Positions 8,415 to 18,464 are shown, counted from the stretch's first letter. The stretch: 64,000 nt of DNA from Janthinobacterium sp. 67 (GCF_002797895.1 NZ_PGES01000001.1:2790001-2854000); one strand, 5' to 3'. Notes: generated from the letters alone by a model not told the origin. Translations and numbers: made by a program.

Positions 8415-9680
8415 ATGTCAACCACCGCCCAACCTCCTTTGCTACGCAATACCAACTTCCGCTGGCTGCTCGGTGGCGGCCTCGTGTCCATGCTGGGCGA
8501 CCAGTTCAGCATGCTGGCCCTGCCCTGGCTCGTGCTGAGCCTGACAAACGATAGCCTGAGCCTGGGCATCGCCGTGGCCCTGATGGGTGCGCCGCGCGCC
8601 GTGCTCATCTTGTTGGGCGGCACCGTCGCCGACCTTTACTCGCCCCGGCGCGTGCTGCTGCTGAGTAAATATGCGAACGCCGCCATCCTGCTGGCGCTGT
8701 CCGGCCTGCTGATGCTGGACCAGGCCAGCCTGGCGCTCGCGTATGCGGCCGCGCTGGCGCTGGGTATCGCGTCCGCCTTCGCCATTCCCGCCGGCACGGC
8801 CATCGTGCCGCAAGCCGTGCCGCTGCAAACACTGCAGACGGCCAACAGCCTGCAGATGGGCGCACGACAGCTGTCCTTGCTGGCCGGCCCCTTGCTGGCG
8901 GCGCTCGTGCTCGGCGCCCACGATGGCGGGCAACAAACCGGCATGGCGGCGCTGGCCGCCGCCTTTGCCATCGATGCGCTGACGTTTCTGTTTTCCGCCT
9001 GGACCTTGCGGCAAGTCAGCCTGCGGCCACCGGCGGCCGCGGCGGCGCAGGGCATGTGGCGCGACATGGCGGCGGGCCTGGCCATGGTGTGGCGCGACAT
9101 GGCCTTGCGCAGCTGCTATGCCTACTGGGCCGTGGTGGCCTTCTTCGTCATGGGTCCGTTGCAAGTGGCCTTGCCCGTGCTGGCCAGCGAACGCCTGCAC
9201 GGCGCCCCGGCGCTCGGTTTATTGATGGGCACGCACGGCGCCGGCACCCTGGCCGGCATGCTGGCGTCCAGCCTGGGCGGCGCCTGGCTGCGCCGCCGCT
9301 TCGGCGCCGCCCTGCTGCTCGTCGATGCGGTCGTGGGCTTGCTGCTGATGGCGCTGGGCCAAATCGATACCGCCTGGCAGGGCGCGGCCTTGCTGGCCGT
9401 CACGGGATTGCTGGGCGGCTACGTGCAGGTGGCCATCTTTACGTGGATACAGCGGCGCGTGGCGCCCGCCATGCTGGGCCGGGCGATGGCCGTGTTCATG
9501 GGCATCTTCCTGGGATTGGCGCCCCTGTCGGCGGCGGCCACGGGCGCGCTGCTGCGCCACCTGAGCGTGGGCGAACTGTTCTGCGCCGGGGGCGCCCTGC
9601 TGCTGGCCGCCGCCATCGCCGCCGCCCTGTGCACGGATATTGCGCGCATCGCAAGCACCGACCACGTCACCCAAACTTGA
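8415..9680 (+). CDS. MFS transporter
   Basis: An inner-membrane major facilitator of 421 residues with about twelve hydrophobic segments. It starts with RNTNFRWLLGGGLVSMLGDQ, the pattern of MFS_3/enterobactin-exporter-like drug and siderophore efflux proteins (a first helix followed by a GD.. turn), and has the SPRRVL loop after helix 2. Substrate is unknown. The gene is first in a run with a small GIY-YIG-like gene (12 bases later) and a marR gene, and a palindrome upstream could be the MarR operator. The arrangement suggests an efflux pump induced by a small aromatic or toxic ligand. Confidence 0.85.
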   Translation: MSTTAQPPLLRNTNFRWLLGGGLVSMLGDQFSMLALPWLVLSLTNDSLSLGIAVALMGAPRAVLILLGGTVADLYSPRRVLLLSKYANAAILLALSGLLMLDQASLALAYAAALALGIASAFAIPAGTAIVPQAVPLQTLQTANSLQMGARQLSLLAGPLLAALVLGAHDGGQQTGMAALAAAFAIDALTFLFSAWTLRQVSLRPPAAAAAQGMWRDMAAGLAMVWRDMALRSCYAYWAVVAFFVMGPLQVALPVLASERLHGAPALGLLMGTHGAGTLAGMLASSLGGAWLRRRFGAALLLVDAVVGLLLMALGQIDTAWQGAALLAVTGLLGGYVQVAIFTWIQRRVAPAMLGRAMAVFMGIFLGLAPLSAAATGALLRHLSVGELFCAGGALLLAAAIAAALCTDIARIASTDHVTQT

Positions 9681-9692
9681 GGAAACCACACC

Positions 9693-10040
9693 ATGGATAA
9701 AACACAGCAAGCCGCCCTGAAGGCAGCTTACCGGCAACAAGCGCCCGCGCTGGGCATCATCGCGCTGCGACATGTGCCCAGCGGATGCACCCTGCTCGAA
9801 CGCAGCCGCAACGCGCCCGGCGCGCTGAACCGCCACCGCTTCGAACTCGCGCTGGGCTCGCACCGCAATGCGCGCCTGCAGGCGGACTGGCGGCGCGACG
9901 GCGAGGCGGCTTTCCGCTTCGACATCATCGACACCGTCATGCCATCGGCCGATCCCGCTTTCGATGCGGATGCCGAGCTGGATGCCCTGCTGGCACTGCA
10001 CCTGGAACAACTGCAGGAGCGGGGGCAGCCACGCTATTGA
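9693..10040 (+). CDS. Degenerate GIY-YIG family protein
   Basis: A 115-residue protein whose pattern (MDKTQQAALKAAYRQ, then GIIALRHVPSGCTLLERS and LQADWRRDGEAAFRFDI) matches the small stand-alone GIY-YIG-like proteins that begin with a basic helix and end in an acidic leucine-rich tail. The signature residues are altered: GIY reads GII and YIG reads LLE, so the catalytic tyrosines appear lost and nuclease activity is doubtful. It sits between the MFS and MarR genes, with close spacing on both sides, so it is coexpressed with them. Family assignment is from pattern recall, not from a search. Confidence 0.6.
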   Translation: MDKTQQAALKAAYRQQAPALGIIALRHVPSGCTLLERSRNAPGALNRHRFELALGSHRNARLQADWRRDGEAAFRFDIIDTVMPSADPAFDADAELDALLALHLEQLQERGQPRY

Positions 10041-10097
10041 GCGCCCATGCTTTACACTTGCGCACTCACGCACCACGCAGCAAATGAAAAGGACGTC

Positions 10098-10565
10098 ATG
10101 ACCGATCACACTTCCCCGCCGCCGGACGGCGGCAGCGCGCTGGACTTTTGCCTGCGCCTGGCGCGCGCCCAGGCCATGCTGGTGCGCCGCTTCGACAGCA
10201 CCCTGGGCAATCTGCATGGCCTGAGCTTTGGCGATTATCAATTGCTGTACCACTTGCAGCGGGCGCCCGGCGGACGCCTGCGCCGCATCGACCTGGCCGA
10301 GCGCCTGGCGCTGACGGCCTCGGGCATCACGCGCTCGCTGATGCCGCTGGAAAAAATCGGCCTCGTGGCGCGCCAGGCCGATGCGCGCGATGCCCGCGTC
10401 GGCTACGCCGCCATCACCGAGGCGGGACTGGCATTGCTGGCGCACGCGAATACGACGGCGCAGGCGCTGGGCCAGGAATTGCTGGGCAATGCCAGCGCGG
10501 AACAGCTGGCGCCCCTGTCCCTGCTATTGAACGGCATCGCCGGCAACCTGCCTGGCCAGGCCTGA
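10098..10565 (+). CDS. MarR family transcriptional regulator
   Basis: A winged-helix repressor of 155 residues. The middle shows the MarR DNA-binding pattern: LSFGDYQLLYHLQ, then RRIDLAERLALTASGITRSLMPLEKIGLV, then the wing DARDARVGYAAITEAG. MarR proteins bind dyad operators as dimers and release them upon binding small phenolic ligands. The start at 10098 is supported by AAAAGGA at 10087-10093; an upstream ATG at 10047 would add a non-conserved extension. It is the last gene after the MFS transporter and probably represses its own operon. Confidence 0.93.
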   Translation: MTDHTSPPPDGGSALDFCLRLARAQAMLVRRFDSTLGNLHGLSFGDYQLLYHLQRAPGGRLRRIDLAERLALTASGITRSLMPLEKIGLVARQADARDARVGYAAITEAGLALLAHANTTAQALGQELLGNASAEQLAPLSLLLNGIAGNLPGQA

Positions 10566-10568
10566 CGT

Positions 10569-11813
10569 TTACACCAGCGCCAGCTTGCGCAAACGCCGCG
10601 TCGATGGCCAGCGCGCCATGCTCGTCTCGTCGCGGATCGCGGCGCAGGCGGCCAGCACTCTGGCGCACTCGTCCTCGCGCAAGCCCGCATTCAGGGTCAG
10701 CCGCACCAGCGAACGGTTTTTCGGCGTGGCTGGCGCGCAGAACACGGCGCCATAAATGCCATGCCGTTCCAGCGCCTTGCGCAAAATTAAGGTATCGGGT
10801 TCGCTGCCCGCTTCCAGCGCGATGATCTGCTCGGTCCCGTCGCTGACGTTGTAGCCCAGATCCATCAGTCCCTGGCGCAGCTGCACGCTGTGGCGGCGCA
10901 AGGCGGCGCGGCGGACGTCGGCGACGCGGATGAAGTCGAGCGCCGCATCGAACCACGCCAGCTCGTGTTCGAGCAGGCAGGAGCTGAAGATGGCGGGCCG
11001 CGAGGCGGACAAAAAATACCCCTTGAAGCGGGCCGAACAGGTGATCAGCCCGGCCCGCCCCGCAAACGCCTTGGCCAGCGACGCCGTGCGGAAATGCACG
11101 CGCTCGGCCAGGCCCAGCTCCACCACCAGGCCCGCGCCCTGCGGGCCGTGGGTGCCCAGCGAGTGCGACTCGTCGACGATCAGCATGCTGCCGCTGCGCT
11201 CGGCGATGTCCACCATCTCCAGCAGCGGCGCCACGCTGCCATTCGTGCTGTACAGCGCATCGACGACGATGATGCCGGGGCCATGCTTGTCGAGCTGGCG
11301 CTGCAAATGGGCGCCATCGTTGTGCAGAAAAGCAACAGGCACGGCTTGCGCCGATTGCACGCCCTCCCACAGCGACGCATGGGCCTGCATGTCGAGGTAC
11401 ACGGGGATGCCGGGCCCGGCCAGGCTTTGCAGCAAGCCCACGTTGGCGGCCCAGCCCGACTGCGCCAGCACGCACGCTTCGCTGCCCAGATAGTCCGCGA
11501 ATTTTTGTTCGAGCCGGTGCTGGCGGCTGCCTTCCTGCAGGAATACGGACGACATCAGCATCGCGCCGCCGCCCTGCAAGACGCGCGCCTGGGCCGCCAG
11601 CAGGGCCGCCTCGCCGGCGATGTTCAGGTAATCATTACCTGCCAGCATGACCGCACGGGCTGGCATGGCTTGCCATTCATGCAAGTGCTGGCCGCCGAGC
11701 AGCTTTTCAATGCGCTCGACGTAATGTTCATCCATGCGCGCACACACAAAGGCGGGCATCATTTGTTCGGCGCGGACGGCGGGGGATTGCAGGGGGGAAA
11801 TGGCGTTTAACAT
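10569..11813 (-). CDS. jqsA: Alpha-hydroxyketone autoinducer synthase (CqsA/LqsA/JqsA family)
   Basis: A pyridoxal-phosphate aminotransferase of the alpha-oxoamine synthase fold, 414 residues, which makes CAI-1/LAI-1-like hydroxyketone signals from an acyl-CoA and an amino acid. Seen: the VDESHSLGTHGPQG motif (D214, H217), the PLP lysine K248 in RTASLAKAFAGRAG, and an N-terminal part (MLAGNDYLNIAGE) shared with CqsA rather than with 8-amino-7-oxononanoate synthase. What fixes the assignment is the neighbourhood: a multi-membrane-span kinase and a response regulator diverge from it, as in the jqs locus of Janthinobacterium, where the system controls violacein. AGGAG precedes the ATG on the minus strand. 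Confidence 0.93.
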   Translation of the reverse strand: MLNAISPLQSPAVRAEQMMPAFVCARMDEHYVERIEKLLGGQHLHEWQAMPARAVMLAGNDYLNIAGEAALLAAQARVLQGGGAMLMSSVFLQEGSRQHRLEQKFADYLGSEACVLAQSGWAANVGLLQSLAGPGIPVYLDMQAHASLWEGVQSAQAVPVAFLHNDGAHLQRQLDKHGPGIIVVDALYSTNGSVAPLLEMVDIAERSGSMLIVDESHSLGTHGPQGAGLVVELGLAERVHFRTASLAKAFAGRAGLITCSARFKGYFLSASRPAIFSSCLLEHELAWFDAALDFIRVADVRRAALRRHSVQLRQGLMDLGYNVSDGTEQIIALEAGSEPDTLILRKALERHGIYGAVFCAPATPKNRSLVRLTLNAGLREDECARVLAACAAIRDETSMARWPSTRRLRKLALV

Positions 11814-11977
11814 AAGAACTCCTGATTGGTTGCGAGGGAACTACCGCGTCCAACATGCGCGAGCCATCCGGCAAGTGTTTGATACAGCTCAACAGTTATG
11901 TCGATATTGTGCAGATACAGAGGGAACCCGCCGATCATGGTGTATTGACCCGCCTCAACGAACACGCCCCCCTGACC
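11814..11977. promoter_or_regulatory. Divergent promoter region between synthase and kinase genes
   Basis: A 164-base region must hold both promoters of the quorum-sensing locus. I see a TTGA-N6-TCAA dyad at 11879-11892 near its middle, which could be a regulator site, and the synthase Shine-Dalgarno at the left. No convincing -35/-10 pair can be named. Confidence 0.35.
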
Positions 11978-13285
11978 ATGATGCATGCGCAGTCCCCTTC
12001 CGGAAAACAGTGGCAAGGCAAGCTGCTCCAGCCTTTCCTGCATTTCCACGACGCCATCGAACACACGCCCGCGCGGCGCGCCCAGGTGCGTACGCTGGCG
12101 CTCATCGGTGCGCTGGGCATGCCCCTGTACTACGCGCTATGGCATTATTTCTTTCCACAAGAATACGAATCGCCGCTGCTGCGCACCGTGGCGGCCCTGC
12201 TGTTCCTGCCCGCGCTATGGCCTGACCGCTTCAGCAATACCTGGTTCAGCGTCTACCTGTTCCTGGGACTGACCTTTGAACTGCCGTTTTTCTTCACGTA
12301 CATGTTCCTGATGAATCACGCCTCGCCCATGTGGATGCATTCGCTGCTGGTGGCGCTGGTCGTGCTGTTTCATTTCGATACGCGCATCGCCATGCTGGCC
12401 TACCTGAGCGGCACCTTGCTGGCCTGCCTGACGTTTGCCGTGGCCGGCGATCCCGCCTTCCTGCTCAACCGAGACGTCTTGGAACAATTGCCCGTGCACT
12501 GGTTCACGATTGCCGTGCTATCCGTGGTCAAGGTGGGGCGCAACGTGGGCGCGCAAGAGAAACTGGCAGGGCTGGCGGCCGGACTGGGCAGCGTGGCGCA
12601 CGAATTGCGCACACCCCTCGTCAGCGTCGAGGCGAATGTGCGCGGGCTGCAGCGCAACCTGCAAGGCCAGCCGCCGGACGCTGCCAGCCGGGAAGCGCTG
12701 GCGCGCATCCAGTTCGAAGTGCGGCACATGCACCACATGATCGACCTGTTCCTGCTCAGCGCCAGCGCCGTCAACCGCAAGCTCGAAGCCAACGAAGCCG
12801 TGGCCATGCACGACAGCGTGGCGGCCGTGCTGCGCCGCTATCCGTTTACCAGCACGGCCCAGCGCGACATCGTCAAGGTCGACGTGCGCGCCGATTTCAC
12901 GTTTCCCGGCCAGTCGGAACTGTGCGTGGTGATCCTGCTGAACCTGCTGCGCAATGCCTTGAAAAGCATCCACCGCGCCGGCAAGGGGCGCGTGCGCATC
13001 ATCATCGATGGCGCCCATCCCGTGCCGCGCGTGCTGTTCATCGACACGGGCTGCGGCATCGCCACCAGCCGCCTGCCGCTGATCTTCGACCGCTTCTATT
13101 CCTATCCCTCGCACAACGGCAGCGGCATCGGCCTGGCCCTGTGCCGGCAAATCATGCAAGCCTGGCAGGCGCGCATCCGCTGCGTCGCGCGCGAAGGCGC
13201 CTACGCCATCTTCGTGCTGGAATTTCCCCAGCCCCTGCCCGTGCCCACGCACAGCCGTTTTCCATCCATCCACCGCGCGAGGTGA
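11978..13285 (+). CDS. jqsS: Quorum-sensing membrane histidine kinase (CqsS/LqsS/JqsS type)
   Basis: Sensor kinase for the hydroxyketone signal. The N-terminal half has about six hydrophobic segments (from LALIGALGMPLYYALWHYF through WFTIAVLSVV) with very short loops, as in CqsS and LqsS. The kinase half carries the phospho-acceptor histidine in GSVAHELRTPL (H208 from the chosen start), the N box NLLRNALKSI, G1 DTGCGI and G2 GSGIGLAL. There is no receiver domain, as in LqsS and unlike CqsS, so the phosphate must go to the separate regulator encoded three bases downstream. The start is uncertain: tandem ATGs at 11978/11981 without a clear ribosome site; an upstream ATG at 11855 would add 41 non-conserved residues. 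Confidence 0.9.
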   Translation: MMHAQSPSGKQWQGKLLQPFLHFHDAIEHTPARRAQVRTLALIGALGMPLYYALWHYFFPQEYESPLLRTVAALLFLPALWPDRFSNTWFSVYLFLGLTFELPFFFTYMFLMNHASPMWMHSLLVALVVLFHFDTRIAMLAYLSGTLLACLTFAVAGDPAFLLNRDVLEQLPVHWFTIAVLSVVKVGRNVGAQEKLAGLAAGLGSVAHELRTPLVSVEANVRGLQRNLQGQPPDAASREALARIQFEVRHMHHMIDLFLLSASAVNRKLEANEAVAMHDSVAAVLRRYPFTSTAQRDIVKVDVRADFTFPGQSELCVVILLNLLRNALKSIHRAGKGRVRIIIDGAHPVPRVLFIDTGCGIATSRLPLIFDRFYSYPSHNGSGIGLALCRQIMQAWQARIRCVAREGAYAIFVLEFPQPLPVPTHSRFPSIHRAR

Positions 13286-13288
13286 CGC

Positions 13289-14296
13289 ATGCAACTGCCC
13301 GTCTACACACATCCGACCCTGACCGTATTGATCGACGACAGCGATTCCTTCCTGAAAAGCCTGGCGTTCCAGCTCGATCCCTGCCTGGCGCGCAAGACGT
13401 TCCACGACACGAGCAGCGCGCTGCACTGGCTGCGCCAGAGCACGCAGCCGGGCGAGACGCCCCTGCACGTCAACTTCGACACGCAAAACCTGCCGCCCGA
13501 CCAGTGCAACGTGGCGCTCGACATCGAACGCATCTGGCGCATCAGCGGCCAGGCGCAGCGCTTTGCCATGCCCTCCGTGCTGGTGGTCGATTATTCGATG
13601 CCGCAGATGAATGGCCTGGAATTCTGCCAGGCCGTGCGCGACCTGCCGTGCAAGAAGATTTTATTTACGGGGGCGGCCGATGAAAAGGTGGCCGTGACGG
13701 CCTTCAACCGGGGCTTGATCGACCGCTACATCAAGAAGAGCGACGACGATGCGCTCGACATCCTGGAACAGGAAATCCATGCCCTGCAGCGCGAATTCTT
13801 TATGCAGCAGACGGACACCGTGCGCGACTTGCTGATGCTGCACGACTACAGTTTCCTGCAAGACGAAGCGCTGGCCGCCGTCGTGCACGAGCTGTGCCAG
13901 CGCCATGGCTTTGTCGAATACTATATTTTCCCCAATCCCAGCGGCATCCTGTTCTTCACGCGCGACGGCCACGCCAAGCTGATGATCATCGAGACGGAAC
14001 GTAGCCTGCACACGCAGTACGAAATGGCGCGCGACAGCGACGCGCCAGAATCCCTGCTGCTGGCGCTGCTGGAAATGCGCGTGATCCCCTACTTTTCCGA
14101 CGCCGACAGCGACGGCATGTACGCGGCGCAGATCGGCGAGAACTGGTTCCGCTACTGCGCCGCGCCCACCATCTGCCTCGGCCGCGTGACGTACTTCTGG
14201 GCCCTGTTCGACGTGCCGGCGCACCAGCTGGGGCAACCGGTCATGTCCTATGCGCAATTCTTGCGCGCGGGGGCGGGCGACAGCGTCAGTGCTTAG
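13289..14296 (+). CDS. jqsR: Response regulator of the hydroxyketone system (LqsR/JqsR type), no DNA-binding domain
   Basis: A 335-residue response regulator. The receiver shows the acidic pair D16-D17 (VLIDDSDSF), the phospho-acceptor D101 (LVVDYSMPQMNG), then ILFTGA and YIKKS. About 84 residues separate the acidic pair from D101, against roughly 40-45 in ordinary receivers, so there is an insertion of about 40 residues after the first helix. The C-terminal half (about 165-335) has no helix-turn-helix or enzyme motif that I recognise, so output is probably by protein contact. GAGG at 13279-13282 supports the start. It forms an operon with the kinase and overlaps the convergent permease gene by four bases. 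Confidence 0.9.
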   Translation: MQLPVYTHPTLTVLIDDSDSFLKSLAFQLDPCLARKTFHDTSSALHWLRQSTQPGETPLHVNFDTQNLPPDQCNVALDIERIWRISGQAQRFAMPSVLVVDYSMPQMNGLEFCQAVRDLPCKKILFTGAADEKVAVTAFNRGLIDRYIKKSDDDALDILEQEIHALQREFFMQQTDTVRDLLMLHDYSFLQDEALAAVVHELCQRHGFVEYYIFPNPSGILFFTRDGHAKLMIIETERSLHTQYEMARDSDAPESLLLALLEMRVIPYFSDADSDGMYAAQIGENWFRYCAAPTICLGRVTYFWALFDVPAHQLGQPVMSYAQFLRAGAGDSVSA

Positions 14297-16824
14297 CCTT
14301 CCCTCAAGGTTTGCAACGGCGGATGTTTCAAGACATTGCGCAAGCCCAGCCAGCCGCCGGCGATCGCGCACAGGGCGCCGGCCAGCAGGCCGAATGCCCA
14401 CACGCCGGGCGCGAAGCTCCAGGCGAACTTGAACTGGTAGGTCGCCAGGGCCCAGCCCATGGCGGCCGCGCCCGATGCCGCCAGCAAGCCGGCCAGGGCG
14501 CCGACGAGCGAGAATTCGATCAGCAGCGCCTGCGCCAGTTGGCGCCGTGTGGCGCCCAGCGCGCGCAGCAATCCCGCTTCGCGCGTGCGCTCGTCCTGCG
14601 AACCCATCAGGGCCGCATACAGCACCAGCAAGCCCGACGCCAAAGTGAACGCGAAGAGGAATTCGACGGCCGTCACCACCTGGTCCAGCACGCCCTGGAT
14701 CTGTTTGAGCACGCCGCCCACGTCGACCACCGTCAGGTTCGGATAGTCGCGCAGCAGAGCATTCCCCAGGTCCGCCTGCGCGGCCGGCAAGTGGAAGGCC
14801 GTGATCCACGTCTGCGGCGTGTCCGCCATGGCGGCCGGATTGATGATGACAAAGAAATTGACGCGCATCGAACCCCATTCCAGCTTGCGCAAACTGGTAA
14901 TGGCCGCTTCCACGGGCTGGCCGGCGATGTCGAAGCGCAGCTTGTCGCCCAGTTTCAGCTTCAGGGTCTTGGCGATGCCCTCTTCCACCGACGCTTCGGC
15001 AGGCGCGCCCGCTGCGTTGCTGAACCACTTGCCGGCCACCAGCTTGTTTTCTTCCTGCATGGTGGACATCGTCGACAGGTTGAACTCGCGGTCGGCCAGG
15101 CCCTTGGCACGGTCATCCTCGTAGGTGGTTTCCGTGATCGCGTTGCCGTTCACGGCCACCAGGCGCCCCCGTATCATCGGATACAAGGGGGCATCGGCCA
15201 CGCCGGCCTTGGCCAGGCGCGCGGCGATCGGGTCTTTCTGTTCCGGCAGGATATTGATCATGAAGCGGTTCGGCGCATCGGGCGGCGTGGCGTTGCGCCA
15301 GGCCACCATCAAGTCGCCGCGCACTACCGTCAGCAGCAGCAAGGCCATCAAACCCAGGGCCAGCGACACGACCTGGATGACGGTGGCGCCCGGACGGCGC
15401 TGCAAGGACGTGACGGCAAAGCGCCAGCCCTGGTGCTTGAAAGCGCCGCGCAGGGTTTTCAGCGACTTGATGCCCAGCCAGCCGGCCAGCGCGAACAGGG
15501 CGAAGCCGCCGAGGAAGCCGGCCGCCGTCAGCAGCGCCAGTTTCACGTCGCCCGCCTGCCACAAGAGCAGCACGACGAAGGCGGCGATGCCGAGGCCATA
15601 CGTGGCCACGGCCAGCGCCTGCGGCGGCTCCTGTTCGCGGCGGATCACGCGGTTATGGGGCACATTGCGCAACTGCAAAATCGGCGGCAGGGCAAAACCC
15701 AGCAAGAGCAGCATGCCGGTGGCCACGCCCTGCAAGGCGGGCAGCATGGAAACGGGCGGCAAGTCGCTTTGCACCAGTTTTCCCAGCAACTCGAGCAGCA
15801 CCAGGTGGCCGCCGAAGCCTACCACCACGCCGACGACGCTGCCGGCCAGCCCGACGAGCAGGAATTCGATCACGTACATGGCCGTGACCTGGTTTTGCGT
15901 CAGGCCCAGGCAGCGCAGCATGGCGCAGGCGTCCAGGTGGCGCAGCATGAAGCGGCGCGCGGCCATGGCCACGGCGACGGCGGCCAGCATGGCCGACAGC
16001 AAGCCGACGAGGGACAGGAAACGGTCGGCGCGGTCCAGGGTCGATTGCATTTGCGGGCTGCCCGATTCCAGCGACTCGATGCGCACGCCCTTGATGGCCT
16101 GCGTCTTGATCTGGCTTTCCAGCTTGGCTTGATATTGCGCAAGCTCGGCGGCCTTGGCCGGTGGCGCCGACAGCAGCAGCCGGTACGACACGCGCGAGCC
16201 GTTCTGCACCAGCGCCGTGGCGGCCAGGTCGCCCAAGGGCAGCATCACGCGGGGCGCGAAGTTCAAAAAGGACGCGCCGCGGTCAGGCTCGCTGGCGATC
16301 AGTTGCGTGACGGTAAATGCCTTGTCGCCCAGGGTCAGGGTGTCGCCCAGCTTCGCGTTCAGGCTGGACAGGATCGCCGCATCGACCCATACGGTGCCGG
16401 GCGCCGGCACCTGGTCCGTGGGCCGGCCCACGGCATCCTGCGCTTCGCTGGCGCTGGTCGTGATTTTCAGCTTGCCCCGCTGCGGGTAGCCGGGCGAGAC
16501 GGCCTTGATGGACGCCAGTTGCGACAGCGATTGCTCGCCCTCGCCCGCCTGCGCCATGCTGGGAAACGTCACCGTGTCGGCCAGGATGAACCCGCGCTTC
16601 TGCGCCTCGGCGCGCCACGCGGCATTGACGGGCTGGTCGGCGTTGATAACGAGGTCGGCCCCCAGCAACTGGTGCGCATCGCGGTTCAGGCCCGCGCGCA
16701 GGCGGTCGACGAAGAAGCCGACGGCGGACAAAGCCGCCACGGCGACGATCAGCGCGACGAGCAGGAAACGCAGTTGCCCGGCGCGCCAGTCGCGGCCGGT
16801 CATTTTCAGGGAGAGGCGGAACAT
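14293..16824 (-). CDS. FtsX-like ABC transporter permease (YbbP type)
   Basis: A large inner-membrane permease of 843 residues with the MacB/FtsX architecture twice: one N-terminal anchor helix followed by a periplasmic domain (about 45-270), a block of helices (about 275-460), a second periplasmic domain (about 510-700) and a final helix block. The end, EAGLLRALGATRRQL, is the FtsX-domain signature. This layout is that of YbbP, which works with the ATPase YbbA. No ATPase gene lies next to it here: its neighbours are jqsR (convergent) and the deaminase gene. The partner must be encoded elsewhere. The long open frame on the opposite strand is a shadow. Confidence 0.9.
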   Translation of the reverse strand: MFRLSLKMTGRDWRAGQLRFLLVALIVAVAALSAVGFFVDRLRAGLNRDAHQLLGADLVINADQPVNAAWRAEAQKRGFILADTVTFPSMAQAGEGEQSLSQLASIKAVSPGYPQRGKLKITTSASEAQDAVGRPTDQVPAPGTVWVDAAILSSLNAKLGDTLTLGDKAFTVTQLIASEPDRGASFLNFAPRVMLPLGDLAATALVQNGSRVSYRLLLSAPPAKAAELAQYQAKLESQIKTQAIKGVRIESLESGSPQMQSTLDRADRFLSLVGLLSAMLAAVAVAMAARRFMLRHLDACAMLRCLGLTQNQVTAMYVIEFLLVGLAGSVVGVVVGFGGHLVLLELLGKLVQSDLPPVSMLPALQGVATGMLLLLGFALPPILQLRNVPHNRVIRREQEPPQALAVATYGLGIAAFVVLLLWQAGDVKLALLTAAGFLGGFALFALAGWLGIKSLKTLRGAFKHQGWRFAVTSLQRRPGATVIQVVSLALGLMALLLLTVVRGDLMVAWRNATPPDAPNRFMINILPEQKDPIAARLAKAGVADAPLYPMIRGRLVAVNGNAITETTYEDDRAKGLADREFNLSTMSTMQEENKLVAGKWFSNAAGAPAEASVEEGIAKTLKLKLGDKLRFDIAGQPVEAAITSLRKLEWGSMRVNFFVIINPAAMADTPQTWITAFHLPAAQADLGNALLRDYPNLTVVDVGGVLKQIQGVLDQVVTAVEFLFAFTLASGLLVLYAALMGSQDERTREAGLLRALGATRRQLAQALLIEFSLVGALAGLLAASGAAAMGWALATYQFKFAWSFAPGVWAFGLLAGALCAIAGGWLGLRNVLKHPPLQTLREG

Positions 16825-16860
16825 GGGCGGCGGGTCTTTATGCGAGTTGATTGTGATGCG

Positions 16861-17901
<1,041 letters not shown>

Positions 17902-18163
17902 TTATAGGGTGACGATAAAAATGCTGGCTCGCGCACGCGCGGCGCGCGGGGCCATCAGACATGCAGGCATCTTAGCGCAAGATGGCCGGCCTCACCGGCG
18001 AGCGGCCGCCATGGCGCCAGCTGCGGCAGCGCCATGGCACGCACCGGCACGCGCTGGCGAATTGTCGTATGATGGTTTAAAAGGTATATAAAGGTTCATT
18101 GGAATCGATGAAAAATTTGATGATTTATCCAATTAAATCAACAATTTACAAACAAGTATTAAG

Positions 18164-18179
18164 GATATGCTGACATATC
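18164..18179. promoter_or_regulatory. Candidate operator upstream of the prkA promoter
   Basis: A perfect dyad GATATG-CTGA-CATATC ends two bases before the putative -35 box, where an activator would be expected to bind. Confidence 0.35.
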
Positions 18180-18181
18180 TT

Positions 18182-18210
18182 TTGACTTCCTGATCCTTTA
18201 GAGCAATAAT
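18182..18210 (+). promoter_or_regulatory. Candidate sigma-70 promoter for prkA-yeaH-spoVR
   Basis: TTGACT at 18182-18187, a 17-base spacer and AATAAT at 18205-18210, inside an AT-rich stretch. It would give an mRNA leader of about 250 bases. Confidence 0.45.
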
Positions 18211-18464
18211 TAATTTCATCGGGTAAAGGTAAGTGCAACAAGCGCTATCAACAGTGAAAAATAAGCCGGCTGGCCACGTCAGCACACGGCATCAAGCGCC
18301 AGTTTTTTGGTCCGGGCAATCCGGACTCGCAAAGACAGCCGGGCTTGAAACAACAATAAAAATCGGTACGGGGTACAGGAAAAGTTCAGACGGCAAGCCC
18401 AGGCGAGTGCCAGGCGGGCGGCCATGGTGACTGGCAGTTCAGGTTTACATTAAAGGACATTGAC

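Noticed and set aside
18233-18430. 65-codon frame in the prkA leader
   Set aside because: It has no credible ribosome site or recognisable composition and lies in the expected 5' leader; kept as intergenic.
18000-18464. Sigma-54 promoter (GG-N10-GC) upstream of prkA
   Set aside because: I looked for TGGCAC with TTGCA or TTGCT at the right spacing and found none; a sigma-70-like pair fits better.
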